Of a stretch of DNA of 12,025 bases, positions 1 to 7,793 are shown in pieces. A program made the position numbers and the translations under genes. Location: positions 1 to 12,025 of the forward strand of contig JABFVX010000365.1 in assembly GCA_013362555.1 (NCBI GenBank), written 5' to 3'. The first letter of the stretch is position 1; each line of letters begins with the position of its first letter. The notes beneath the pieces are model-generated. The model was not told where the DNA came from, did no database searches, and saw only the letters and a list, made by a program, of their open reading frames with translations. Source of the DNA: Mycobacteriaceae bacterium (lineage in GTDB: Bacteria > Actinomycetota > Actinomycetes > Mycobacteriales > Mycobacteriaceae).

Positions 1-873
1 CTGGAGATCAACTCGGCGGCGTTCAGCGTGGGTCGGGTGAATTCCGACGGCCTGAGTGACGTGAAGAGCGTGCCGGTGCCCGCACGGTCGGTGTGGGAGG
101 CATGCAGGCAGTTGGTCGCCGATGTCGCGGCGGGCGACGACGTCACCGGGCTGGGCATCGCGTCCACCGGGCCGATCGACATGGCCGCGGGCATCACCGG
201 CATCACCGGGATCCCGGACTGGGAGACCGGGTTCGAGATCGGCGAGCAGTTCCAGAAGGCGTACCCCGCCGCGTCCATCGCGTTCGCCTACAGCGGAGTC
301 TGCTACGCGCTGGCCGAGCAGCGGTTCGGGGATGCGGGCAGCTCGCCGGACGCGTTGGCGATCACGGTCGGCACGCAGGTCAGCGCGGGCATCATCGTCG
401 GCAGCTTCACCGCGGTAGGCCGCACCGGCAACGCGGGCCACATCGGGCACCTGCTGGTGCCCGGCTTCGACGACGACTGCGTGTGCGGCAGCCGCGGCTG
501 CCTGGAGGCGGTCGCGAGCGAGCCTGCGGCGCTGCGCTGGGCCCGCGACCAGGGCTGGCCGGGCAATTCCGCGCAGGAACTGCTCGACTCGGCCGCAGGC
601 GGCGACGCCGTCGCGCAGGAGGCGCTGCAGCGCGCGGGCACCGCGCTCGGGCGCGCCATCGCGTCGGCCACCGCCCTGCTCGACGTGGACTACGTCGTGG
701 TCGGCGGCACGCTCGCCGCGCCCGGCTCCCCACTGTGGGGCCCGCTGGGCGATGCCGTCGTCGCGCACTCCCGCCAGAGCTTCCAGGCGGGCATGCGCGT
801 GGTCCCCTCCCAGCTCGGCGCGCTCGGCGTCCTGCTCGGCGCGGGCATCCTCGCGGCCCCGGCACCGGAGTAA
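1..873 (+). CDS. ROK-family protein, 5' partial, degenerate kinase motifs
   Basis: The reading frame is open from base 1, so the start lies just upstream. The first visible residues (LEINSAAFSVGRV) align with the family's N-terminal phosphate motif, so only a few residues are missing. ROK proteins are sugar kinases or sugar-responsive repressors. The zinc signature is intact: CVCGSRGCLE at codons 160-169 (478-507), with the preceding histidine at codon 150. A STGPID turn and a VVVGGTL segment also fit the fold. There is no DNA-binding helix-turn-helix in the visible part, so it resembles the kinase branch. Key positions are altered, however: the DIGGT loop reads EINSA, the catalytic ENDAN reads FAYSG (Tyr at codon 97 in place of Asp), GEIGH reads GHIGH, and GTGIG reads GTQVS. 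Family membership is confident; catalytic activity is doubtful. It probably belongs to a different transcription unit from the secretion cluster downstream. Confidence 0.85.
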   Translation: MEINSAAFSVGRVNSDGLSDVKSVPVPARSVWEACRQLVADVAAGDDVTGLGIASTGPIDMAAGITGITGIPDWETGFEIGEQFQKAYPAASIAFAYSGVCYALAEQRFGDAGSSPDALAITVGTQVSAGIIVGSFTAVGRTGNAGHIGHLLVPGFDDDCVCGSRGCLEAVASEPAALRWARDQGWPGNSAQELLDSAAGGDAVAQEALQRAGTALGRAIASATALLDVDYVVVGGTLAAPGSPLWGPLGDAVVAHSRQSFQAGMRVVPSQLGALGVLLGAGILAAPAPE

Positions 874-962
874 GCGCACACCCGTTTCGTGGGCGGCCGT
901 GGGTTTCTCCCTCTATCCCCTATATCCCCAAGTTTGGGAATGGGCGCGGTGAGGGTGCTCAC

Positions 963-976
963 TACGCTTTGAAGGG
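963..976 (+). promoter_or_regulatory. Candidate -10 element for a leaderless transcript of the secretion cluster
   Basis: TACGCT at 963-968 fits the actinobacterial -10 consensus TANNNT. Transcription would begin about 7 bases downstream, at or next to the GTG start codon at 976. No usable Shine-Dalgarno sequence exists (GAAGG abuts the GTG directly), and an in-frame TGA at 970-972 excludes an upstream start. No convincing -35 element is seen at the expected spacing. The rest of 874-975 is a pyrimidine-rich stretch (about 904-930) and a short palindrome CCCAAGTTTGGG near 928-938, with no clear terminator for the ROK gene. Confidence 0.4.
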
Positions 977-1983
977 TGAGAACAGCAGGTCGAGCCCAGC
1001 CCGAGTCGGGTGAGGCCCTGCTGCGCCGGATGGCCGCGCGCCGCAGGCGCGACAACATCGCGTTCGGGGTGCTGGCGGCGTTGGCGGTCATCGGGGGGCT
1101 CAATGCCATCTTCGGGTTCTTCAAGTCGGATCCGCCCGGGCCCTCGGACGCCAACACCGCGGTGATCGTGGGGCACGCTCAGCTGGCGGGGTCGTTCGCG
1201 GCCGAGTTCGTGACGACGTATCTCAGCGCTGGGGCGGGGCAGCAGGAGAAGATGGCCCGCTACGTCAACGTCGGTCAGATCACGCTGCCGAAAACCGGTC
1301 GGCAGGTGCAGGATCCGTCCGTGGTGTACGTGCAGCGCGCCATCGACAACGGCGAGCTCGAGGTGTGGGCGGTGACCGTATCGGTGCGGATCGGCTCCGG
1401 TTCGAGCGCGAGTTCCGCCCCGCGGCAGTTCTACCGGGTGGCGGTGACGGTGGCCACCGGCCAGGTGCGGGCGCTGTCGCTGCCCGCCGCCGTGGGCCCG
1501 CCGGCGGGCGGGCTCGACCTGTCGCAGCGCTACAACGCGCCGTGCTCCAACGAGACGCCGCTGGCCACGGTGGCCGCCGGCTTCCTCGGCGCGTTCCTGA
1601 CCGGCACGGGCGATGTCAATCGCTACATCAGCCAGGATGCGGGCATCACGGCGCTGGCCCCCGCGCCGTACAGCTCGCTGGCCAATGTCGCGGTGTCGGC
1701 GACGGATTCGAGCTGTGGCGAGAAGGGGTCCTCGGCGCGGGTGCTGGCCACCGTCACCCCGAAACTGGACAGCGGGGAGCTCGCGCCGCTCGCCTACCCG
1801 CTTACCATGGTCCGCTCCGGCGGGCAGTGGCAGGTGCAAGCGCTGGATTCGATTCCGGCGCTGACCGAGCCGCTCACGGCTATCGCGAACAACCAGAGCA
1901 AGGCGGCCGCGGGGGCCACCACCACGACGCCGAGTGTCGGATCCACCGGCACGGAGACCATCCCCCCGGCTACCCACAAGTGA
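976..1983 (+). CDS. TcpC/VirB8-like conjugal transfer protein
   Basis: A 335-residue bitopic membrane protein. A basic N-terminus (RRMAARRRR, residues 17-25) precedes one transmembrane helix at about 28-49. A large extracytoplasmic part follows, apparently two repeated alpha/beta (NTF2-like) domains: about 65-170 and about 190-310, the second beginning near the SNETPLATVAAGFLGAFLTG segment. A Thr/Pro-rich tail ends the protein. This layout is that of TcpC, the VirB8 counterpart in Gram-positive conjugation systems, which scaffolds the channel at the membrane. GTG 976 is chosen because TGA at 970-972 blocks the frame upstream; ATG 1030 is a less likely alternative that would remove part of the basic region. 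It is the first gene of a plus-strand run, followed after 49 bases by a small membrane protein. The family call rests on topology, length and gene order. Confidence 0.75.
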   Translation: MRTAGRAQPESGEALLRRMAARRRRDNIAFGVLAALAVIGGLNAIFGFFKSDPPGPSDANTAVIVGHAQLAGSFAAEFVTTYLSAGAGQQEKMARYVNVGQITLPKTGRQVQDPSVVYVQRAIDNGELEVWAVTVSVRIGSGSSASSAPRQFYRVAVTVATGQVRALSLPAAVGPPAGGLDLSQRYNAPCSNETPLATVAAGFLGAFLTGTGDVNRYISQDAGITALAPAPYSSLANVAVSATDSSCGEKGSSARVLATVTPKLDSGELAPLAYPLTMVRSGGQWQVQALDSIPALTEPLTAIANNQSKAAAGATTTTPSVGSTGTETIPPATHK

Positions 1984-2032
1984 TCGGCGAGTCCACCACC
2001 ACCGAGTCGGAAGAACTACGAGGGCGAGTCCA

Positions 2033-2293
2033 ATGAGTAATCTCAGCAACATCCTCTACGGCGTACTGCTGTTCGTGCGCTGGGCGGGCATCATCCTCAT
2101 CGCGATCGTCGGCATCGCGATGATCATCAGCGAAGGCGCGAAGTCCAAACTGTCGCCCGGCAAGCTGCTGGCCGTGGGCGCTTCCGCGATCCTCGCCGCG
2201 GTGTTGGTGTGGACGTTGCCCTCGCTGGTGAACTACGCCCGCAGCGACGCGGGCGTCGTCGTTCCGGACCACCCCATCGGAGGCTATAGGTGA
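2033..2293 (+). CDS. Small two-helix membrane protein, TcpD- or VirB2-like
   Basis: An 86-residue protein made of two hydrophobic helices (about 8-32 and 44-66) joined by a short cationic loop (EGAKSKLSPGK), with a short polar tail ending in GGYR. ATG 2033 follows a GAGGG ribosome-binding site at 2020-2024 with 8-base spacing; the frame is open further upstream but that part overlaps the preceding gene and has no membrane-protein character. Its position between the TcpC-like and TcpE-like genes matches tcpD of pCW3-type clusters. The two-helix, basic-loop topology also recalls VirB2/TrbC pilins, although no cleavable signal peptide is evident. Its TGA overlaps the GTG of the next gene (GTGA), implying translational coupling. 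The gene is certain; the functional assignment is from context. Confidence 0.7.
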   Translation: MSNLSNILYGVLLFVRWAGIILIAIVGIAMIISEGAKSKLSPGKLLAVGASAILAAVLVWTLPSLVNYARSDAGVVVPDHPIGGYR

Positions 2294-2721
2294 TCCACAC
2301 GATCAAGGTGTTCACGCCGATCAAACGGGTGCCCACCATGATCGGCAAGGCCCAGAACGGCCAGAAGCTGCCGTTCGGGCCGTATACGCTGCCGCAGGTC
2401 GGGGGCGGTGTGGCGGTGATGCTGGTGACGGCGGTGTGCGCCTTGAGCTTTCCGGTGAACCCGGCGGTCACGTTCGTCGTCGGGTTGGTGTTCACCGTTC
2501 TGACCGTCTTCGGAATGGGTCTCGTGCCCTATACCGGGGTCCGGCTGCTGTCGCGCGCGATGTGGGTCTCGCGGATTCTCGTGATGCGAAAGCCGGTGTC
2601 GGCCTCCGGAATGCCGATCACCGCGGATTCGGCCCGCTACGAAGTGTTCATCGACGAGAGTGTGGTCGTCATCCTGCCGGACGGTGAAATCGTCAGCGGC
2701 GGCGAGTTGGTGACGCGATGA
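2290..2721 (+). CDS. TcpE-like conjugal transfer membrane protein
   Basis: A 143-residue protein. Its N-terminal segment (about 1-36), with FTPIKRVPTMIG and KLPFGPYTLPQ, resembles the TcpE/Orf17 opening, in which a short polar stretch and a LPF..P..L motif precede the membrane helices. Two helices follow at about 38-56 and 58-78, then a cytoplasmic tail of about 60 residues ending GGELVTR. TcpE is a small membrane component needed for conjugation in Tn916/pCW3-type systems and lies beside the VirB4-like ATPase gene, as here. GTG 2290 overlaps the previous stop codon and is preceded by GGAGG at 2279-2283 with 6-base spacing, which fixes the start. The last codons (VTR) and the TGA lie inside the first of two 74-bp repeats, so the original C-terminus may have been altered by the repeat. 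The family call is moderately confident. Confidence 0.65.
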   Translation: MIHTIKVFTPIKRVPTMIGKAQNGQKLPFGPYTLPQVGGGVAVMLVTAVCALSFPVNPAVTFVVGLVFTVLTVFGMGLVPYTGVRLLSRAMWVSRILVMRKPVSASGMPITADSARYEVFIDESVVVILPDGEIVSGGELVTR

Positions 2722-2781
2722 TCGGCTCAGGCCCGAGAAGGCAGCGGAGCGTAACCGCGCAGGGCCGGACGAGCATCGCAA
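2708..2781. repeat. 74-bp hairpin repeat, copy 1
   Basis: First of two adjacent, nearly identical 74-bp units. It starts inside the penultimate-part Leu codon of the TcpE-like gene and supplies that gene's last three codons and stop. The unit is an imperfect inverted repeat: GCGATG near the left end pairs with CATCGC near the right end, GGCCC pairs with GGGCC further in, and GCGG pairs with CCGC around an AGCGTAA loop. The copies differ at one position (CGCAA here, CGCGA in copy 2). Confidence 0.9.
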
Positions 2782-2855
2782 TGGTGACGCGATGATCGGC
2801 TCAGGCCCGAGAAGGCAGCGGAGCGTAACCGCGCAGGGCCGGACGAGCATCGCGA
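2782..2855. repeat. 74-bp hairpin repeat, copy 2
   Basis: Second copy, directly abutting the first, with the same nested-stem structure and one base difference. The following bases TGATGAAG partly resemble the unit's beginning (TGGTGACG), possibly the start of a third, decayed copy. The ribosome-binding site of the VirB4-like gene (AAGGGG, 2861-2866) lies just outside it. The two copies account for most of the 156-bp gap between the TcpE-like and VirB4-like genes. Confidence 0.9.
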
Positions 2856-2877
2856 TGATGAAGGGGTAACGGGCGCT

Positions 2878-5463
2878 ATGGGATACGGGCGAGATCTGCA
2901 ACCGACGGCGGCGATCCGCGGGAATCTGCAATTCACCCACTCCGGGTTGGTCACCGCCACGTACTTCATCAACCCGCAGGGCTACGGGTTGCGCAAGGCC
3001 AGCGACAAGTTCGACGTGAAGCTGGCGCACCAGGCGCTGATCAACAACCTGCCGGACGGCTCGCTGCTGCTGGGCATCCACGCCAGGCTCGACACTCTCA
3101 CCGTGCTGCGCAAGATGGTCGAGGGCGTCGACCTCGACGAGTGCGAGGACTACGCCACCGAGGTGATGGACTCGTTCGAGCGCATCTCGGCGCTCGGCCC
3201 GCGCACCCGAATCTTCCTGCTGTCCATTCCGGTCGGCGGCATCAACGCGGGCATCTCGTCGCTGGCCCGGATGTGGCGCTCCACCAGTACGGTGGACGCG
3301 ACCGCCGTCACCCGCGCCGAGCTGGACAAGTTCGACCAGGAAGCCAACACCATCCTGTCCCGGGTGGGCGGCGACTTCGACCCGATCCCCGTGCCCGCGG
3401 CGCTGTTCCAGTGGCTGTGGGAGCACTACCTGTCACGCGGGGCGGAGGGCGAGCCGGTGGCCCCCACCCAGGTGGGCGCACTCGACGACGCCACCGCCGC
3501 GGTATTCCGCTCCGCCGCGCTGGACGAGGGCGCGCAAGCCGACAGCGGCAGGCGGGTGCGGCCGTCGTTCACTCCGGTCATCAAGGTAGTGCAGCCGGAC
3601 CAAGTCGCGCAGCCGTCGTACCAGGCGATGCTCACGCCGCGCTCGTTCCCGTACGGCGGCATGGCTTTTCCCGGCGGCAGCGAGTTCCTCAGCGTGCTCG
3701 ACGGCCTCGTCGACGTCACGGTCGACTGGGGCATGCGGGTCTCCACCAAGTCCGCCGAACAGGTCCTCAAGAACAACGAACTGGGCTTGCGCAGGCTCGG
3801 CGAGCAGATGGACCAGCGCGACACCGAGGTGTCGTTCGCGCAGAACACCCTGATGTCCAAGGCTCAGATGCTGGCCGAGTACAACCAGCACTTCGAGGTC
3901 AACGGCGGCGAGTCGGAGGTGGCGTTCACCACCGTGATCGCGATCGGCGCCAAGAGTCAGGAGGCGTGCCTGGACGCGGTGAACACCCTCAAGCGTCGCT
4001 ACAAGCGCTACCAGGTGGAAATGACCGCGCCGGTGGGGGCGCAGGTGGACCTGTGGTCGATGCTCGTTCCCGGCAGTCCGCCGCGGCGCGCCTTCGAGGA
4101 TTTCGCGCACATCATCCCGTCCGACATGTGGGCGGGCTTCGTGCCGTTCACCTCCGCCGAGATCGGCGACGACAGCGGCCCGGTGATCGGGGTCAACCTG
4201 CTGTCCGGCCATTTCGAGCCGATCCACTTCGGGATCATGGAGGCCGCGCTCCACGACCTGTCGGCCTCGTTCGCGGTGACCGGCGAGCTCGGTTCCGGCA
4301 AGTCGTACTTCCTGAAGCTGATGGCCGTGCTGGTGCACGACATGGGCGGGCAGTTCCTGGCCATTGACCGCAGTCAGGTCGGCGAGTGGGAGCACTTCGC
4401 GTCGTCGATCGACCAGGCCGTCGTGATCGACCTGAGCAACCCGACGGTCTCCTTGGATCCACTGCGGCTGTTCGACCCGCGGGTGGCGGGCGAGCGGGCG
4501 CTTGACTCGATTCTGCCGCTGCTGGATCTGTCGCCGACGAGCTCCACTGGCGCGGCGGTCGCCACCATGCTGAGCCTGAAAGGCCGCTCCGAGCACCGCA
4601 TCTACAGCATGCTCGACCTGTACCAGGCCGCGCAGCGCCTGCGCGACGACGCCATGCACGGGCAGGAGTACGCGGACCTGGCGGCGCGGCTCGGCTCGAT
4701 CGTGGAGCGGGTGCCGGTGCTGTTCGACCCGGACCTGCAGCCGCTGGCGCTGACCGCCGCGGCCACGGTGATCCGCAGCCACAACCTCGCGCTGCCGTCG
4801 GCCGAGGAGCTCACCACCCCGCACCTGTACAACCGGCTCCCGCTCACCAAGCGGCTCGGCACCGCGCTGTACGAGCTGGTCGGCGTGACCGCGCGGGAGG
4901 CGTTCCTCGCCGACAACGGCCGCTTCGGCCTGCTGGTCGGCGACGAGGCGCACCACTTCACCCAGACCCAAGTGGGCGCCGCCGTCACGTCGGACTTCAG
5001 CCGCGACGGCCGAAAGCACTTGGCCGCCATCGGATTGGCCTCGCACGACCCGGCGACCGACTTCCAGGGCGCGGCGCACAACCTGATTCCGAACCGGTTC
5101 GTGTTCCGGCAGCGTGACGAGGTGCTCGCCCGCAACAGCCTGGAGTGGCTCGGCGTGGACCTGGACGAGGCGCCGTACCTGCTGCAGATCCTGCGCGAGG
5201 AGACCTCGCCGCCGGTCGGAGCGGGCAGACAGGTGCCGCCGGAGCGCCGCGGCGAGATGTTCATGCGGGATGCCTTGAGCCGCATCGGCCGCGGCAAAGT
5301 GCTCGGGCCCGCCCGGGCGGACCGCGCTATGGCGATCACCAGCACTCCGACCTCCGCGGAGGGCCGCACCGCGCTCAACGGGAACGGCGCCAACGGCGCG
5401 AACGGGAATGTCGCGGGCAGGCTGGCGGCGCTCGAGCAGCTCAGTCAGCAGGTGCGGTCATGA
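2878..5463 (+). CDS. VirB4/TcpF-like conjugation ATPase
   Basis: An 861-residue ATPase that would power assembly or substrate movement in the secretion channel from the cytoplasmic membrane face. The N-terminal domain (about 1-400) opens with FTHSGLVTATYFINPQGYGL, typical of actinobacterial VirB4-like proteins. The RecA-like motor has a Walker A motif GELGSGKS at 469-476 and a Walker B motif LLVGDEAHH with D689-E690. Near the C-terminus NRFVFRQR (R740, Q745, R746) resembles the late VirB4 motif thought to contact nucleotide across subunits. A low-complexity Asn/Gly stretch (NGNGANGANGN) and a short helix close the protein. ATG 2878 is the only start after an in-frame TGA at 2785-2787 and has AAGGGG at 2861-2866. 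All catalytic motifs look intact. Its TGA overlaps the next ATG (ATGA), so the VirB6-like partner should be translationally coupled. Confidence 0.88.
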   Translation: MGYGRDLQPTAAIRGNLQFTHSGLVTATYFINPQGYGLRKASDKFDVKLAHQALINNLPDGSLLLGIHARLDTLTVLRKMVEGVDLDECEDYATEVMDSFERISALGPRTRIFLLSIPVGGINAGISSLARMWRSTSTVDATAVTRAELDKFDQEANTILSRVGGDFDPIPVPAALFQWLWEHYLSRGAEGEPVAPTQVGALDDATAAVFRSAALDEGAQADSGRRVRPSFTPVIKVVQPDQVAQPSYQAMLTPRSFPYGGMAFPGGSEFLSVLDGLVDVTVDWGMRVSTKSAEQVLKNNELGLRRLGEQMDQRDTEVSFAQNTLMSKAQMLAEYNQHFEVNGGESEVAFTTVIAIGAKSQEACLDAVNTLKRRYKRYQVEMTAPVGAQVDLWSMLVPGSPPRRAFEDFAHIIPSDMWAGFVPFTSAEIGDDSGPVIGVNLLSGHFEPIHFGIMEAALHDLSASFAVTGELGSGKSYFLKLMAVLVHDMGGQFLAIDRSQVGEWEHFASSIDQAVVIDLSNPTVSLDPLRLFDPRVAGERALDSILPLLDLSPTSSTGAAVATMLSLKGRSEHRIYSMLDLYQAAQRLRDDAMHGQEYADLAARLGSIVERVPVLFDPDLQPLALTAAATVIRSHNLALPSAEELTTPHLYNRLPLTKRLGTALYELVGVTAREAFLADNGRFGLLVGDEAHHFTQTQVGAAVTSDFSRDGRKHLAAIGLASHDPATDFQGAAHNLIPNRFVFRQRDEVLARNSLEWLGVDLDEAPYLLQILREETSPPVGAGRQVPPERRGEMFMRDALSRIGRGKVLGPARADRAMAITSTPTSAEGRTALNGNGANGANGNVAGRLAALEQLSQQVRS

Positions 5464-7751
5464 CGGCGCCCGCGTTCCTGTCCGCCCCGGCCGAGTTCTG
5501 GGACACCGCGCGCTGGCAGCCGCTCGCGCTGGCGCGCCGATGTTACGCGTGGACACATGCCAGCAGGCGCAGGCGGCTGCTGGCGTGGAGTGTGGTCGTG
5601 GTGGTGCTCGGGCTGGTGCTGCCCGCGATCATCGGCGCGGTGGCGACGGCGGCCACCGGCACTCTGGCGGCCCCCAGTGGCTCTGCTGGCCTGTCGTGGA
5701 TGAACATTCGGGATTCCCATGGCGTGCGCGTGTCCGACTACGGCTTCTCCACCCGGGGATTCAGCGTGTTGCATCCCGGCGACACGGCACTGTCGATCAT
5801 TCTACAGCTGGAATTCTCGGGGTGGCTGGTGATCGTCACCACTGCGATCTGGCTGATCGGCTACGCCATCAGCTTCCAGTGGCTGAATATGTTCAGCAAT
5901 GCGCTGCACGGCACCGCCAAGGCCCTGACGGGCCAGATCGCCACCCCCATCATGATGAGCGCAGCGGCGGCGATCGGCGCGTTCTTCGTGGGCTGGTTCG
6001 TAGTGCGGGGGTTTCCGGCCAAGGCCACCATGCAGGTCATCACCATGCTCTCGGTGGCCATTCTGGGCCCGATGTTCCTCTCCGACCCGCTGGGCGACGT
6101 GCTCGCCTCCGACGGCCTACTCGCACAGGGCCGCAATCTCGGCATTTCGGTGGCGGCCGGTCTCAACGGCAACAACAACCCGAACCCGACCCAGATGGTC
6201 GGCACCATGCAGAAGAGCCTAGCGGACAACTTCGCCCGAAAACCGCTGCAGGTGTGGAACTTCGGCGAGGTGGTCGACGACAAGGGCTGTGCCGGGGCGT
6301 GGTCGTCCGGGGTCAACGCGGGCAATGCCGCCAAGATCAAGGACAAGATCAAAGGGTGTGACTCCGATGCCCACGCCGTCGCGGACAATCCGAGTGCGGG
6401 CCAGATCGGCACCGGGCTGATCCTGCTCATCTGCGGCACCGTGCTGCTGTTGTTCGCCGCGTATCTGTCGATCAAGGTGATCTGGTCGGCGCTGGACACG
6501 ATCTACCACGGCATCATGGTGATATTCGGTTTCGCCGCGGGCGGATTCGTGTACGGGCCGACGCAGACCTTCCTGGTGCGCAACGTGGTGGACGGCGTCG
6601 TGGCGGCGGGCAGGATGGCGGCGTACACCATCTTTCTCGGCTTCTACGTGCTGTTCCTCGGCAACTTGTTCAACCAGGCCAAGGGGCAGGTGATGGCGGT
6701 GTTCGTGATCGGCGGCCTGGCCGAGATCATCGCCATCTTCCAGTTGAGCAGGCTCAGCAAGGGCCTCAGCCGCGGCAACGACTGGATCGCCAACCGCTTT
6801 GCGCTTGCGCTGCAAGGCGCGGGCGGCGGGCGAGGCGGTGGCGGCGGCGGAACCGCGCTGGGCATGGGCAATATGGGCGCCGGGCGCAGCGCGGGCGGGC
6901 TCGCCCCGATCGCGGCGCTGGCCGCGCTCAACACCATCGACTCCAACCCGATCACCGGGCACCTGTTCATGTCGCGCAGCCCGTTGCAGTACATGGCCAG
7001 GCGGCGCCAGCAGGCGGAGCGGATCAACGCGGACATGGCGATCACCCGCTGGCCCTGGGAGATGCAGCGGCGCGGCGAATTGGACCGTGTGACGTGGGAC
7101 CACGCCGCACGGCGTCGGCACACGAACTCGCAGGGCGGCGGCCGCGGCAACAGCGGCGTCGGCACGTACTGGGGCCTCGCGGACGCGTTGGACGGCATCA
7201 CCGACGCGGGCGCGCCGAACAACGTGCTCGGCAGCATCCTGATGAACCAGGGCTTCAGCCGCGACATGGTCAACGCGGCGCTGCGCGTGCGCGCCGACGC
7301 GATGGCGGACACGTCGGTCAACCCGTTCCAGCACATGCCGTTGATGAAAGTCGTTGCGGCGCTGGGCAACGCCCAGGCGCGTTCGACGTCGGGAGACGCC
7401 GAAGCCTACCGCTCCTGGTACGCGATCGCCGCGTCCAACTTCCACAGCAAGGCGGCGGGCGCGCTGGACCAGGCCAATGTCAACCACGGCTTCGTTCAGC
7501 AGGTGCGGGCCCACTGGGACAACCCGCAGGGCCTGCGCGCCGCGATCACGAACGAAGAGTGGAACTCGCAGCACATCGACACCCTGCGCTACCTCGGGTG
7601 GGACCTGGCGCAGCAGAACTTCGACATCGCTCGCGAATACATGCGCAATCCGACGGTGGACAACCTCCGCAGCGCGAACATGTGGGCCATGCGCGCGTAC
7701 AACATCGACATGATCACCGGCCCGCTCGGCCGCGGTCCGTGGTCGCTGTAG
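5460..7751 (+). CDS. VirB6/TcpH-like polytopic channel protein, paralogue 1
   Basis: A 763-residue integral membrane protein. A basic segment (SRRRR) precedes TM1 (about 40-66). After an external loop with LSWMNIRDSHGVRVSDY, further helices lie at about 121-143, 162-183, 189-208, 318-342, 346-370, 386-404 and 411-430. A large loop at about 210-315 contains two cysteines (C277, C300). A Gly-rich linker (about 453-484) leads to a soluble C-terminal region of some 280 residues ending DMITGPLGRGPWSL. Several central helices plus a long soluble C-terminus directly after the VirB4-like ATPase match VirB6/TcpH, the core channel component. ATG 5460 overlaps the ATPase stop and lines up with the start region of the second paralogue through the shared (A/W)EFWD motif. 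The VirB6-like role rests on topology and order; sequence similarity to classical VirB6 is not demonstrable by eye. Confidence 0.72.
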   Translation: MTAPAFLSAPAEFWDTARWQPLALARRCYAWTHASRRRRLLAWSVVVVVLGLVLPAIIGAVATAATGTLAAPSGSAGLSWMNIRDSHGVRVSDYGFSTRGFSVLHPGDTALSIILQLEFSGWLVIVTTAIWLIGYAISFQWLNMFSNALHGTAKALTGQIATPIMMSAAAAIGAFFVGWFVVRGFPAKATMQVITMLSVAILGPMFLSDPLGDVLASDGLLAQGRNLGISVAAGLNGNNNPNPTQMVGTMQKSLADNFARKPLQVWNFGEVVDDKGCAGAWSSGVNAGNAAKIKDKIKGCDSDAHAVADNPSAGQIGTGLILLICGTVLLLFAAYLSIKVIWSALDTIYHGIMVIFGFAAGGFVYGPTQTFLVRNVVDGVVAAGRMAAYTIFLGFYVLFLGNLFNQAKGQVMAVFVIGGLAEIIAIFQLSRLSKGLSRGNDWIANRFALALQGAGGGRGGGGGGTALGMGNMGAGRSAGGLAPIAALAALNTIDSNPITGHLFMSRSPLQYMARRRQQAERINADMAITRWPWEMQRRGELDRVTWDHAARRRHTNSQGGGRGNSGVGTYWGLADALDGITDAGAPNNVLGSILMNQGFSRDMVNAALRVRADAMADTSVNPFQHMPLMKVVAALGNAQARSTSGDAEAYRSWYAIAASNFHSKAAGALDQANVNHGFVQQVRAHWDNPQGLRAAITNEEWNSQHIDTLRYLGWDLAQQNFDIAREYMRNPTVDNLRSANMWAMRAYNIDMITGPLGRGPWSL

Positions 7752-7778
7752 GACAATAACGCCGGGATCAGGTTCGGC

Positions 7779-7785
7779 AGGAGGT
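7779..7785 (+). promoter_or_regulatory. Strong ribosome-binding site fixing a GTG start
   Basis: AGGAGGT lies 8 bases before GTG 7794, a near-perfect Shine-Dalgarno. It selects this GTG as the start of the NlpC/P60-like gene and is the strongest such site in the window. It sits in the 42-base gap after the first VirB6-like gene. Confidence 0.85.
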
Positions 7786-7793
7786 GTGCGGCG

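Noticed and set aside
2708..2855. CRISPR-like direct repeats
   Set aside because: Only two units of 74 bp with no unique spacer between them; this is a tandem hairpin duplication.
3433..5079. Long minus-strand open frame opposite the VirB4-like gene
   Set aside because: Antisense to a frame with intact Walker motifs; low-complexity translation.
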